Below the pieces are notes generated by a model. That model did no database searches. It worked only from the letters and a program-made list of their open reading frames with translations, and had not been told where the DNA came from. Shown piece after piece: positions 49,645 through 61,702 of a DNA stretch of 64,000 nucleotides. Each line of letters begins with the position of its first letter. Within the stretch, counting starts at the first letter, position 1. The DNA comes from Chrysoperla carnea. Lineage: Eukaryota > Arthropoda > Insecta > Neuroptera > Chrysopidae. The stretch lies in contig NC_058339.1 in the NCBI RefSeq assembly GCF_905475395.1, forward strand, positions 49,547,172 to 49,611,171. Reading direction: 5' to 3'. Position numbers and translations under genes: made by a program.

Positions 49645-51039
49645 TTCTTTTTTATTTAATTACCTAATTGTTTTAATTCACTCAAATCCCTAATTTGAAA
49701 TTGGTAGTGCTGGAGCTACGTTACCTAAGTGAATTTCCTCTTAAGAGTGAATTAATAAATTAAGATGAATATTCTAGAGAAATTAAAGAATGGAATATTT
49801 CATTTTTAATTTTTCAAGAATTTTTATTTCGAAAACTAAGCGAAACTTTCGAAATCTTTTGATAAAAACTGATCAAAAAATACAAATATATTTTTTATTT
49901 TGAAAAATTTGGCGAATCTTGTTCTTTGCATCTCAGGAATTTTCAAGTTTCAAGTTTCAGGAATTTTCAAGTTTAAAAGTTTCCACGACAAAAATTGTTT
50001 TCCTATAAAATTTTCAAAAATAGTACATTACTATTTAACTAGGGAGCAAAAGTAAAGAATGAACTTTTTTTTCACCTTTTTAATCTTACAGTTTTTAGCC
50101 TTAAAAGTCAGGCACCGATTGTCAGTCACCAAAGTGAGGCTCTTGAAAAGTCAGGCACCAAATTGAGTCCTGGGGTGAAAAAATTTCTAACTAAAAATGT
50201 TTTTTTTACGAAAAAGAACAATAATCTTTTACAAAAAAATTTTAGAGCCATTTAAACAGCAAAGTTTTTTTCTTACCAAAAATCTAAATTTGTACACTAT
50301 GGAGGCATAAAGTGGTAATTGTTTAAAAATTGCTAGTATGTTTAAAAATAATAACGTTTAGTCCTTTTTAAAAAATAAAGTGTTGCTATTTTGAAAACCA
50401 AAAGAAATGTTTAAAGTTTGTACCAAGTATTGTTTCTAAAATATGGATACTGCTAAACATATCGAATCTATTTGGTAGCATAGAAGGCAGATAAGAAATT
50501 CTGTAAGATTGTTCCTCATTCTAGAAAACTTTCTTCTGCGAGAGCGCAAATGATTCGGATAAGGTATGAATATTCAAAACTCAAAGTATATTTTCTTAGC
50601 ACTATTCAAAGTCGTATACAGATTTTAAACGAGCCAGCTCAAATTGCAGAGGCTGTGAAAGTGAGCAAAGCATTAAAAACCACAAAAATTCTAGAAATTT
50701 CAAAATAAACAGCGGCTAGAAATTTAATATCCTAATAAGATACATTCTTGAAAATAACTAAACCTCCATATTGATTTTTTTAAGCATTTAGCTAATAAAA
50801 ATTAGCTTTTTTAAGTAATTTCGAATAATAGATCTATCTATATTCATCATAATTTCATACTAACCCCATCCAATAGTAGGATAAAGTAGTTAAAAAGGGA
50901 TTGAGGAAAATATAGATTAAACAAAATTTTGGTTACAAATTATTTCCACCAGAAAAAAACCTAAAATTTCTTCGAAAAGTTTATTGTTCAATAATTGTTT
51001 TGTTTGTATAAAAAGCAACAAAAAATTACAAGTAAAACA
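49645..51039. other. Spacer between the carboxypeptidase genes, first part
   Basis: Short direct repeats of ggaattttcaagtttcaag (49935-49980) and two gtcaggcacc words (50109, 50151). No gene. Confidence 0.45.
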
Positions 51040-51240
51040 AACAGTTAACTGAGTTAATTGTTGAAATACCATGCATAGACAGTATTGATTGACGGACAAC
51101 CGAAAATGGACTAATTAGGTGATTTTATGAACACCTATACCAAAATTTCGTGCGTAGCATCAATATTTTTAAGCGTTACAAACTTGGGACTAAATTAAGT
51201 ATACCATGCATATTACATATATGCATGGTATAATAATTGT
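51040..51240 (+). repeat. Dispersed repeat family A, copy 2
   Basis: It shares gaaataccatgcatagacag, gattttatgaacacctatac, gtagcatcaatatttttaag and a terminal atgcatggtataat with the copy at 7919-8470. The centre is deleted relative to that copy. The end motif is a self-complementary atgcat hairpin. It lies between the two carboxypeptidase genes. Confidence 0.8.
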
Positions 51241-51597
51241 TTTCGTAAATATTTACAATTTATACATAAAAATTGTATTTTTGTTGTTGATAAATTTTAA
51301 GTAAATATTTAGAAAATAATTTCAAAAATATTTGTTTAATGTTATGAAAATCAAATTAATAAAAATTAATTAATTAGCAATTAAAAGTAATCTTACCTAT
51401 ATTAGGAATTTAAATAGGATTATAATTATTAAAATATTACCTTCTTAAGATATAAAAACAAAAATAGAGCAATTATGACAAAAATTTTTATCAGATTAGT
51501 TAAAAATCTATGTTTTTATTATTCTAGTTGATTATTCTTATGGAAAACAATAATTTTATGTTTTACGACGAAATCATAATTTTTATGACACCACAGC

Positions 51598-52542
51598 ATC
51601 TATAGCAGGCGTGGGCGAGTTATTTTAAGTCAAAGCCACCATTGTTATAAGTTTATTGCGTGCCATATAGTTAATTGTGTGTCTCTTTATGCAAATCCTC
51701 ATTGCTCATGGAGGAGGAAGCGAAACAGGTATACGACTCTTCTACCTATCTCAGTTTCTCTAATAGTAATGAGATAGGTAAACAAATGTTGTCTCCCATG
51801 TATTGCTGTAAATGTTGTACTCGTATTATTGATTGACACTGGGTATCAATGTTTTACTCGTATGTTAGATACAGAAGTCTGAGTGGCTTTTCTAATCCAC
51901 GTTTGTCCATGGATGATCTATAGCAGGCGTGGGCGAGTTATTTTAAGTCAACGCCACCATTGTTATAAGTTTATTGCGTGCCATAAAGTTTATTGTTTGT
52001 CTCTTTATGCAAGTTCGCATTGCTCATAGAGGAGGAAGCGAGACAGGTATACGACTCTTCTACCTATCTCAGTTTCTCTAATAGTAATGAGATCGGTAGA
52101 AAAAAATGTTGTCTCTCTGTCTTACTCGTATTATTAGTTGACACTGGTTTATCACTGTCTTACCCGTATGTTAGATACAGAAGTCTGCGTGGCTTTTCTA
52201 AGCCACGTTTGCCCATGGATGATCTATAGCAGGCGTGGGCGAGTTATTTTAAGTCAAAGCCACCATTGTTATAAGTTTATTGCGTGCCATAAAGTTTATC
52301 GTGTGTCTCTTTATGCAAGTCCGCATTGCTCATAGAGGAGCAAGCGAGACGACTCTTCTATCTATCTCAGTTTTTCTAATAGTAATGAGATTGGTAGAAA
52401 AAAAATGTTGTCTCTCATGTATTGCTGTAAATGTTGTACTCGTATTATTGGTTGACACTGGGTATCACTGTTTTACTCGTATGTTAGATACAGAAGTCTG
52501 GGTGGCTACTCTAGCCCACGTTTGCCCATGGATGATCTATAG
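51598..52542 (+). mobile_element. Three head-to-tail copies of a hAT-like non-autonomous element
   Basis: Elements at 51606-51915 (310 bp), 51924-52221 (298 bp) and 52230-52534 (305 bp) are close copies. Each begins CAGGCGTGGGCGAG and ends near CCCACGTTTG(C/T)CCATGGATG. The 8-mer ATCTATAG precedes, separates and follows them (51598, 51916, 52222, 52535). CAG plus GTGGGC is typical of hAT 5' ends, the 3' end is a weak complement, and 8 bp is the usual hAT target duplication. Short open frames inside are shared by the copies but look non-coding. Differences between copies show the array is not very recent. Confidence 0.75.
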
Positions 52543-52989
52543 CATTTGAGTTTTTTATGAGGTCCAATTTAATTAAAGATAGAAGAATATATTTTTTTGT
52601 ACGTAATTTAGTATTATTAAGTATTATTAGTACCATTATAATTAGTAATTATTATATATTATCAAAGTTAATTAATTCTTTAGCTTGCCATTGTTTGGCA
52701 GATAAAATGTAATTAGTAACTAAAAATTTTTTTGCATTTTTGGCGACGTTTGAATCAAAAATTTCATAAGCCACCGCTGATCTCTGCCTTCGAGACAAGA
52801 AGGTAATAAAAGAGAACCGCTGATATGAACACACGTTCTTATCAGTATAAATTTCTTTCTAAATGCAATTACGAACAAAATGAGACGTTAAAGATAAAAA
52901 TCAGATCATTATAAAAAAAATTAATTTTTTGACCCTGACTTTTCATTCGTTTCTTGCCTTATTAAAACTGAGATTTTGCAGTTTATTCA

Positions 52990-53295
52990 ACTCAAGTTTT
53001 GCCCTAATTTGAACCCTCACGGGTAAAAAATGACGGGGAAAAAAATATTTCAAACAAAAGTTAATTTTTTTATAAGGAACACTTTTCACATTTAAACTTT
53101 TGTTCTCTCTCAAACGGTTCATAAATTGTTCCTACGGACCCCAGACACAATTAACTCAGCTTGATATTTATTTTCCATATAAGAAATGGACTAAATAAGT
53201 GATTTTATGAACACCTATACCAAAATTTTGTTCGTATCATCAATATTTCTAAGCTTAAAAATTTGGGGATAAAACTAGTTGGTATACAGGGTAAA
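52990..53295 (+). repeat. Dispersed repeat family A, copy 3 (diverged, internally deleted)
   Basis: It carries the ccctcacgggtaaa block, the atatttcaaacaaaa block and gattttatgaacacctatac, in the same order as the 7919-8470 copy. The end is lost near 53290. Confidence 0.7.
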
Positions 53296-55144
53296 ATGAT
53301 TTTTCTTAAACATTTTTTTTTCTTAGACAGAAAGTAGAAAATAAGTATATCCATGACTTTTTTATAACAGGTTAGTCTGTTGTTATTCATTTTTGACTAA
53401 CAAGTTGCCTAAATAATGTAATTATGATTTTATAGGTAAAATAAATTGCTTATCAATGCAACAAAACTTTGTGATTTGTATTTTAAGTGATGGCAATAGC
53501 ACTAATAACAGAAGTGATTAATCCATTCTAAACTTCAATTTAAAAAAAAATGAAACTATTGAATTTCCAATAAATCAATTACTTTGCTCAAATGTACACT
53601 TCTGAAAGTGAAGTTTAGTAATTTTGAGTGTTTCTATATTCCTTGAGTCGAAGAATTTTCTGGCTATCAAATTGAATAGGTACGTCAACTTGCCTTAATT
53701 AAAGTTCTGTTTTAATATTTCAGAAATAAGATATACTTGTCATATTTAGAGAAATTTAATGTTTACCTACAGGCAATGTATTATATATATAAAAAAAATC
53801 TTTAAGGATTTGGGTAAGAGGGCGTAGGAGTACCCCCGTATTGATATTTAAAAGTGAAAAAGAAGTGCTATATCTTCCATAAGACGTATCTGGTGTCACT
53901 TAAGCGGAGAATAGTTTCATTAATTAGAAATGACTACAATTTATGTTTTTATTAAATTATAAAAATAATGTAATAATAGTTGGAAATGAGCCTTATAAAT
54001 TAGGGCTTTAAGTAGTACCCATCGCAGTAGGTATATACATACCTATTAATAATGAGCTCCAACTCCCTGCCTATTATTAATTATAACACTTTAAAATATT
54101 ATCTCAACATTGTGTATACACTATTTCAAAGAAATTAATTTATAAAAATTTTTAAACTATTCATTAAACCACAATTAAATTTTTTTCTTTAAATTATAAC
54201 AGACTGCGAAAAGTTTTTTATCGTCAAAATAGTGGATAAAAATTGCACTTAAAATATTTGCTTATCGTTAATTAAACATAAATAAAAACTTAAAGTTAAA
54301 ATTATTGCAAAATCTATATGAGTAGGTACCTACATCATTTTATTAGCGAATGCATTTCAGAAAATGTAGTTTTAGGATTTGTATCGATATGATGATCAAA
54401 TTTCACTAAAAATTTCTATTGTTATCGAGTTATTTAGGAACAAATTTAGAAGGTATATCTTCACTTATCAGGAATTTTTTTCGAAAATTTAATGGAATTA
54501 TCTCTGTAAATATGAATTTTTCCGAGGTTATATCCGTTCATCAAAAATTTATATTATAGACGTAGATACCTCAAATCGTAAGGAAATCATAAACTTTTAT
54601 TTCAGTTTTGGAAGCTAACACAATAACTTACTATCAGAAATTGTTCAAATTAATATGAACCTTTCTGGGTACTGAAAAATCCATTTTATCAGTCAAATTA
54701 ATAAGTTAAAAGCTTAGGTAAAAAACTACAGTTAGATAAATTTTCTGCATGACTTTTTGAGCAATACATCAATTTGGATCATAGCCAATATTTTAAAGGA
54801 ATCAGTATTTTTATATAGAAAATCGTTAAACTGATTGAATGAACTGATAGCATAATGGATATGGGGGACAGTGGGCCATTTTATATGATTATTTAAGCTT
54901 ATGTTTCTTCTAAACAATCTAGTTAACTCTACAACTGTCCATAATTTTGAAATAGCATTTGTTCAAAATTGCCAATTTTGGTTATTTTGTGCAAAATTAA
55001 TACGTAGTATAATTAAAAAGCGGTGGTATGAGTTAGCCTACTCTCCCCTGATATCTTTACTGTCGAAAAAAATACATTGTAAAGACGATGTTATAATGGG
55101 GTATGCAAATATACAAAAATATCTTTTCACGGTCAGATCATAAG
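53296..55144. other. Spacer between the carboxypeptidase genes, last part
   Basis: AT-rich; no gene or closed repeat seen. Confidence 0.45.
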
Positions 55145-55147
55145 TAT

Positions 55148-55166
55148 CTTATCTTATCATAAAGTT
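55148..55166. promoter_or_regulatory. GATA motif cluster of carboxypeptidase copy 2
   Basis: The stretch cttatcttatcataaagtt matches 48037-48055 at 18 of 19 bases. Two TTATC lie at 55149-55158, and a third TATC directly precedes them at 55145. Confidence 0.6.
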
Positions 55167-55185
55167 AAACAATTTTGCTTTGAAG

Positions 55186-55219
55186 TATAAAAAGCTTTAC
55201 ATTTCGATTTACAATTAGT
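55186..55219 (+). promoter_or_regulatory. TATA box and start-like motif of carboxypeptidase copy 2
   Basis: tataaaaag starts at 55186 and acaattagt at 55211, again 25 bp apart as in copy 1. The ATG follows 67 bp after the TATA start (70 bp in copy 1). Confidence 0.7.
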
Positions 55220-55252
55220 TTTGCAATCAAGTTTATATTAATTATATTCATA

Positions 55253-56662
55253 ATGAGATTGTTATTAATATTGAATATTTTATCAGTTTATTGTGAGTTT
55301 AATGTTGGGCTTTCAATTCCTCCAATTCCTTGGTCGGTATTATATGGTGAACCCTTATATTTAACACCATTAATAGAGGAGAATAATATTACAGAAGCAA
55401 AGGAATTAGCACAAGTCAATTTGAAACAATCACATGCTGCGTTAACTGATGTTGAAAGTTATTCAGGACTATTTGTAGTTAATAAAGAATACAATTCCTC
55501 ATTATTTCATTGGTATTTTGTGGCTGAGGAAGAACCAGAAACTGCACCACTATTATTATGGTTAAATGGTGGCCCTGGAACATCTTCAATGTTAGGGCTA
55601 TTTCAAGCACATGGACCATTTCAAATTACAGAGGATCTTGAATTAGAGCCCCGCGAATATCACTGGACAAAAAATCATCATGTAGTTTACATAGACAGTC
55701 CAGTTGGTACCGGTTTTAGCCACACTGGCAGTGAAGAAGGATATTCAAAAAACACCGATGATGTTTCCATAAATTTACACGAAGCATTGGAGCAATTTTT
55801 TAAATTGTGGCCAAATTTGAAAAACAATGACTTTTATTTAACTGGTGAATCGTATAGTGGGAAATATTTACCAAATTTAGCACACTTAATTCTTGAAAAG
55901 GGTATATTTGAAAATTTTAAAGGTGTAGCAATTGGTAATGGATTTATCGATGCAGATGTGCAATTAAAAGGTTTTGGTGATTATTTATACCAACAAGGAT
56001 TTGTAGATGAGGCTACCAAAGAAGAGTTTACTAAAAAAGAACAAAAATGTTCAGAAATAGTAGAAGCGGTTGAAAATAATTCTGTACCAATGGATGATCC
56101 TGAATTTATACAGCCTTGTCGGGATTTATTAGATCCATTCTCAAATAAAACACTTTTTGCCAATGCTACTGGTTATGGCTATGTTTATAACGTCCTAACC
56201 TCTAATCCACCAACTGTACAACGGTATCGGTTAGATCAATACCTTAAAAAATCATCTGTTCATAGACATATGCATATCGGGCGATTAGAGAGACTTCAAC
56301 AGCAAGAATATGTCCAAAAACAGTTAGGAGCGAGTATAGTACTATCAGAGAAAAATCATGTGGAAGAATTATTGGCAAAGAATTACAAAGTACTAATTTA
56401 CAATGGACAATTGGATGTTCTTTTCCCGTATGTTATAACTGTTAATTTAATAAAAACATTGGATTTTGAACACATGGATGAATATAATAAAGCAGAACGT
56501 TTTATTTGGAAAGTGGATGACGAAGTAGCGGGATATATTAAAAGTGCAGGATCATTAACAGAAGTGATGGTTATTGGTGCTGGACATATGGTACCACAAG
56601 ATCAACCGAAACGTGCATGGGATTTAATTACAAAATTTACACGAAATGAATTACCAAAATGA
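55253..56662 (+). CDS. Serine carboxypeptidase (CPVL/vitellogenic carboxypeptidase-like), copy 2, intronless
   Basis: A 469-aa paralogue of the gene at 48141, alike over its whole length and also without introns. It has a signal peptide (1 to about 20), then IPWSVLYGEPLYLTPLI. The triad is Ser200 (GESYSGKY), Asp388 (NGQLDVLFPY) and His445 (GAGHMVP), so it looks active. The oxyanion-hole motif NGGPGTSS is kept. Compared with copy 1 it has small insertions near the N-terminus and after QSHA, and lacks the odd cysteine (HTGSEEGY replaces YTDCEEGY). The least similar part is about residues 255-340, the region that covers the active-site cleft in S10 enzymes, so specificity may differ. It is secreted or lysosomal by its signal peptide. 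The poly(A) signal is at 56687. Tandem position and shared promoter indicate a local duplication. Confidence 0.96.
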   Translation: MRLLLILNILSVYCEFNVGLSIPPIPWSVLYGEPLYLTPLIEENNITEAKELAQVNLKQSHAALTDVESYSGLFVVNKEYNSSLFHWYFVAEEEPETAPLLLWLNGGPGTSSMLGLFQAHGPFQITEDLELEPREYHWTKNHHVVYIDSPVGTGFSHTGSEEGYSKNTDDVSINLHEALEQFFKLWPNLKNNDFYLTGESYSGKYLPNLAHLILEKGIFENFKGVAIGNGFIDADVQLKGFGDYLYQQGFVDEATKEEFTKKEQKCSEIVEAVENNSVPMDDPEFIQPCRDLLDPFSNKTLFANATGYGYVYNVLTSNPPTVQRYRLDQYLKKSSVHRHMHIGRLERLQQQEYVQKQLGASIVLSEKNHVEELLAKNYKVLIYNGQLDVLFPYVITVNLIKTLDFEHMDEYNKAERFIWKVDDEVAGYIKSAGSLTEVMVIGAGHMVPQDQPKRAWDLITKFTRNELPK

Positions 56663-56686
56663 AAAAGAATCCCTACCTTTATTTAA

Positions 56687-56692
56687 AATAAA
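56687..56692 (+). terminator. Poly(A) signal of carboxypeptidase copy 2
   Basis: AATAAA lies 25 bp after the stop codon, giving a very short 3' UTR. Confidence 0.55.
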
Positions 56693-57132
56693 TGTGTCAT
56701 TATTTGTATTATTTAATCAGTTGATTTATTTAAATATCCTTATTTTAATTATCCTATAAATTAATAAATTATGCAAATGTAAATATACTGCATTTACACG
56801 AATCGACTATCGAAAATGAAGGTTTCCAGTTGAAATTTTGAATTTACTTACAGTCTCGTTACTTTTGTGATACAATCTCGTTACTTTTGTGATACACGGT
56901 ATATATTTTTCTCTACTTAAAATGAATTAATTTCCGGTGTTTTTTGATCATGAAAATATGGGAATATATTTTTTTTATTACGACCAACTAAGGTTGTTGA
57001 AGCACAGAAGAAAAAAGACACACCATTAACTTAAAATTTTGAGAAATTGTTCTGAAACATGTTTATGAACATTTTTCCAATGGGGCGAGTGTTGCTATGA
57101 TTAAAAAATACTTGAAACTAATTCAATTGAAA

Positions 57133-57325
57133 ATAGTACGAGCGCCAAGGCAAGTTTACACTTGTGGTTGAAATTATTTGTACCTTATTTTCAACTTTGA
57201 TGATGAATTTTACATGAATGTAGACGAAAAATTAGAATACAATTTTTCGATATCTGCCTTGGTTTTAAAAATATCGAAAGCTAAATAATTAAAACAAAAT
57301 TTTCAATTTTGGATATTTTGAAAAT
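57133..57325. mobile_element. Foldback repeat family C, copy 2 (half element)
   Basis: Starts agtacgagc, then ttgtaccttattttcaactt, tgatgatgaatttta, catgaatgtagacgaaaaat and tttttcgatatctgc, matching the reverse complement of 18560-18740 in order. The second arm is mostly missing. Confidence 0.7.
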
Positions 57326-60070
57326 CAATCTCATCTCAATTCATGAGTCTTCCCATCTATGTTTGTGATCTATTCCCAGCTTCAATGATTTCGGTAGTGA
57401 CTACCTCAATTCCGTGTATTATATCCTATCGTCAATGAGCGTTCTCATTTATTTTTTGAATTCTCTGTTTTTTTTTTTTAACACGTTTGTTATTTTTTTG
57501 GAAGTTTTTTTTTTTTATTATAACGAATATTTTTATAATTTTTATCTAATGTATTGTATTTTTATTTTGTTAACAGCTTTAATGGCTTTATCCTTGCCAA
57601 ATCACTTAAAATAATAAGAATAATAATACTTATATGATGTTATAAAAATTTTATACCACCGACGTCATTGCTATTTCGTATTCTAGTCAAAATTCATTCA
57701 GTTTTTTTTGTTGTTGCTGAAAGCAGGTTAAATATAAAAGTAAGTGATTTTTTCATGAGTAAGTTATAGGCTCATACGCAAAATGGTCAATACTTTCTGT
57801 TTCGGTAAACAGGTAGATATCTACCTTTTCCTTTACATTTTTTTATTACTGTTAATTATAATTTTAGTCATCACATAATTGTTGTCTACATATTTGAACG
57901 AAATTGGTAAAACATGATTAAAGACTGAACTGATTTAATTTAACTTGCTTACATTTAAACGAAAGACTTGTATAATGAAAGACAATTTTCACCAAAAAAT
58001 ATTTTATTAATAAAAAATATCTTTTTACAAATTATTATTAAAATAAAGTTAGTTTTATATTTTACAATATACTACAAATACATGGATATTGTTATGAGAA
58101 GGTATTCCTATCTCAAAATTAATTTCTCTCTCACGCTAATCATGAAACTGTGGAAAATTTTTTAAATGAAATTTTGAAATTTGTTAGTTAATAAAATTGG
58201 TCATATCTTTGACCAGGGAAACTTAACCGGTAAACAAAGTTTTAAAAGCGCATTTTATATTCGAACCTGCACTAAATTCTGAGACCAAGTCTATAACAGA
58301 AGCCACCCACGTCATCATTTTTAATCTTTATTTATTTCTTAAACTCCATCCGAATATACAATTAATTTTATGATGTAGGTGGAGTCGGTTTCTTTGTTCT
58401 TCTGTACTTCTGGCATCAGGCAGCAATTTTTAAAAATTGGCTAACTATGCAATACGTTAATTCTCCAGTTTTTTCGACGGAATTCATAGATCCTTTAAAA
58501 AAATAACCGCCAGATCAGGATCAAAAATCTCACTATTGTTCGTAAACAGGCTAGGATTAATTGTAATCGTGTAAATTTATAATTATTTTTGATCACGACA
58601 TTGCCAAAAAAAAAGTGTTTTTACCAATTTTTCTCGATGCAATAAAAGTAAATAACAGCTCTCGCTACTATAACGAGAAATAATGAAATTTTTTTTCCAT
58701 ATTTTGACATTTATTGAGGGCTTTTAAAATGAAACTAGTCACTACGTAAATTAGACATAATTACTTTTACATCTAATTACTTCTAAATAATTGAAATTTA
58801 ATCAGTAACTGATATCCTGCAATCTGCAATCTCAATAGCCCTTTACATTTTAAAAGTGCAGAAAATCTAGTTGAAAGCAATTAGTTCTGGAAAATTTGCA
58901 ATGAGGTGAAAGTGATTTAAAGCACCAGACGCTTCCCTTCCGACAGCAATTGGATATCCTCCTTATTTCTAGCATATTTATTGTAAAGTCGAAAAAATGA
59001 TTGGTTTTTATAAAGAAATACTTTCTAATTTTAAGTTTTCATCTATCTCCTATCACTTATGAACAGGTTCTTATTTAAAACAAATTTTGGAGCCGATTAC
59101 GGAGTTTTAATTCTAATTTTCAAAACTTAATTAAGAATCCATGAGTAATCAGAACGAATGAGTGTTACTAACTAGAATGCTATATAAATAAATTACTCTG
59201 GTTTTCGATTTTACGTTTAGATATAAACCAACTTAACCTTTTACACACTTTTGATTTAATCTACCAAAATTCCACAATTTCTTTACAAAGTGGTTAAAAC
59301 TATCCCGTAAATAGATGAAGGTAATATACCCGATAGAATTTTGATAAAAAAGTTCCTTAACAGTTTTTGAATTCAATATACCATATATTATTGTTTTTAA
59401 TTTTGAAAATTTCTCGGTTCAGTTTTATATTCTGAAAGAATATATTTATAGAAAAAAACTACAATTAACATTACTTGCGGGCCGCCAAACTTTAACAAAA
59501 CTTTAATTTTTGCTGAAAATGTCATACTTTTAGTAACATTTCTATTTTTTTTCTCTCTAGAACGCATAAAAGAAGCACATTCTTTTTAATTTTGTTTTAG
59601 TTTTCTAATGTTATCCATAGTCAGAATACGTATTTATATAATACAAAATTGATCTAGGATATTGGGGAAAAAATCAAAATTCAATATACTTATTATATTA
59701 TGTTTAATATAAAAATTTCAACTTGATTAAGACTAATCGAGGAATTCTCACATTTACAAACCATAATTACTAAAGCTCTACCTCGTTAGTGGTTCAAAGA
59801 ATCCAAAAACTACAAATGTAACTTCTTCTAAGAATTTAATATTCTATTTTATTACTTCTTTACTTCTACAGCGATAGTTTCGGGACAATTCATATACAAA
59901 AAGTTCATTCCAAATGAAGCTTAAAGTAAATATTGATATTTTTTATATACGAGAAATGTGGCACAATATCGAAAGTAATTTCTTTTTACTTTTATCAAGC
60001 CATTTATAAAATATTTATATATGGTTGAAATTACAATTTGTTAATTTATTAAATAGGTACACGATAACTT
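57326..60070. other. Spacer without a recognisable gene
   Basis: AT-rich with T runs near 57470-57510. No gene seen. Confidence 0.45.
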
Positions 60071-61702
60071 TTATAATTTTTCTACCAAAAAATCATTAGA
60101 TGCATTTTCACTGACTGATAATGATGTATCTGGTCCACTTTCATCTGATTTACTAACTATACTACTTTGATTTCGACTCGAATCGCAATGTACAATAAAT
60201 TGTTCGGCAATGGTTCGATCTAAACCAGTATATGTTCGAACTACTTCTTCTTCTGTAATTCCACGCCGATCTTTATGTTTTCTTTGACGTTTCTCATGAC
60301 GCTGTTGTGACATTTTATGTGGTAATGTTGATGCTCGCAATTGTTGATCAGAGGGTATTCTCTTCCGTCGGCGATGATTAATCTGTATAAAAATAAATAC
60401 AAGTTTTTAATCTAGATTAACTAAAATAATAGGTAAAAATTTTCCTTTCGAAAATTTTAATCCTATAGCGTTAATTTCAGTAGGTAAAAAACTTTATTTT
60501 CATTTTTCAAACTCTGAGATTAAAGGGGCCAAGCTAAGTAGTGATTATTTTGCGCACTTTATTTTGATATAGTCAGTATTCCCATAATATTTTGAGATTA
60601 TAATTTATACTCAGTGCAACTACAAGTTTTATAAGCTTTGATGGACTTCTAAGTCACAGAAAGCGACTTAGATTATTTAAAATTAAACGAATTCCTTTCA
60701 TTTTCTGAGGGTGGGGCAGATAAGTACCATGTGCCGCTTGAACTCGAACTTACTATTGATTTAGTAGGCTAAGTATGTGCCTATGTCAAATATTGTAGAA
60801 TAATGAGGTCCATATGGACACCCAGTGGTCCACGTTGAACTATAAGGGGTCCATGGGAGCGAAAATAAGAATTGGGGGTCTGTGATATGTAAATTGAATC
60901 CTTTAGGCAGGTTGCGACTTTAATTTTCACTTTTCATTAATGTAATAACGCACACACATACATACATTGTTGCTTGCCTAGTTTATTCCTGAAAGCATAA
61001 CAAACAGACCAAAGACGATTTCTCCACAAATTTTCCCAGTTTCCTAATTTATCACAGATAAACTGCCAGGAAGATAACCTTTTAACTTACGTTCAACATT
61101 AAAATGCCCTCTTTGCAGACATTGGAATAAGGTTTGAGGACTTTTTAAATGTTCGTATCTGGCGGAAAAAGGTTTCAGTGCGGTTATCCATCTCCTGATA
61201 CGAAAAAGAAACAAACTGGCCATAATAAACCGGGGAGATTAAATATTAAACCTCAGTAAATTTAATTTTAACAATGTTTTATCAAAGCACCAGGCTCGCC
61301 CCTCACACTAAAACAACTTGGATTTTTACTTATTTTGTATTATGTAATAAATATAACTATTTTATTATGTAATTATTTGGGTTTCATTCTCATTAATAAA
61401 AGTACAAAAATTAATGTGTGTTTTTCTTTTTTCTTTTACATCTCACTATATTTAGAAAAATCATTTAACAAGTACCTAATTGTTGCACAGAAAAACGTGC
61501 TCAAAGGCAGTACTTACCCGTAAGTGTAAATAAAAATTGATTGTAGTATACTTACATTGTCATAAGAACCATAAGGATGTCGCATTCGGCTTTTCGCTGC
61601 AGATTTATGAACATGAGGTGGCATTATATAATTAGGAGGTGGAATTATCGGATACCCTAACATTTGTGGTGGAACTGGTAATGGCCGTAGAGGAGCTGGT
61701 AT
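60071..61702 (-). CDS. 3' end of an unrecognised minus-strand gene (last two exons seen)
   Basis: Predicted minus-strand exons are 61702-61556 and 60382-60071. The acceptors are tttgtttccag and tttttatacag, the donor is gtaagt, and the intron is phase 0 (1173 bp). The 152 residues read through to TAA at 60073-60071. The first exon opens IPAPLRPLPVPP, an SH3-ligand-like proline stretch, and continues with PPPNYIMPPHVHKS and MRHPYGSYDN. The last exon starts with a basic run (HRRRKR), has a Lys/Arg/Gln/His-rich stretch, then GITEEEVVRTYTGLDRTI, which looks conserved, and a Ser-rich acidic end. There is no membrane segment or known domain. It could be the cytoplasmic tail of a receptor or an adaptor, but I do not recognise the family. 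The 5' part was not found up to 64000 and may lie beyond it. An AATAAA on the minus strand (60050-60045) follows the stop closely. Confidence 0.75.
60383..61555 (-). other. Intron of the unrecognised minus-strand gene
   Basis: No further exon seen. The stretch 60810-60890 carries gtccatatggacacccagtg and aaggggtccatgggagcg, reminiscent of hAT element ends. The stretch 61140-61250 is less AT-rich than its surroundings. No complete element is visible. Confidence 0.5.

Noticed and set aside
51993-52549. Overlapping open frames of 65-89 codons in the triplet array
   Set aside because: They follow the tandem repeat units, shift frame between copies and have no start context; by-products of the hAT-like element.
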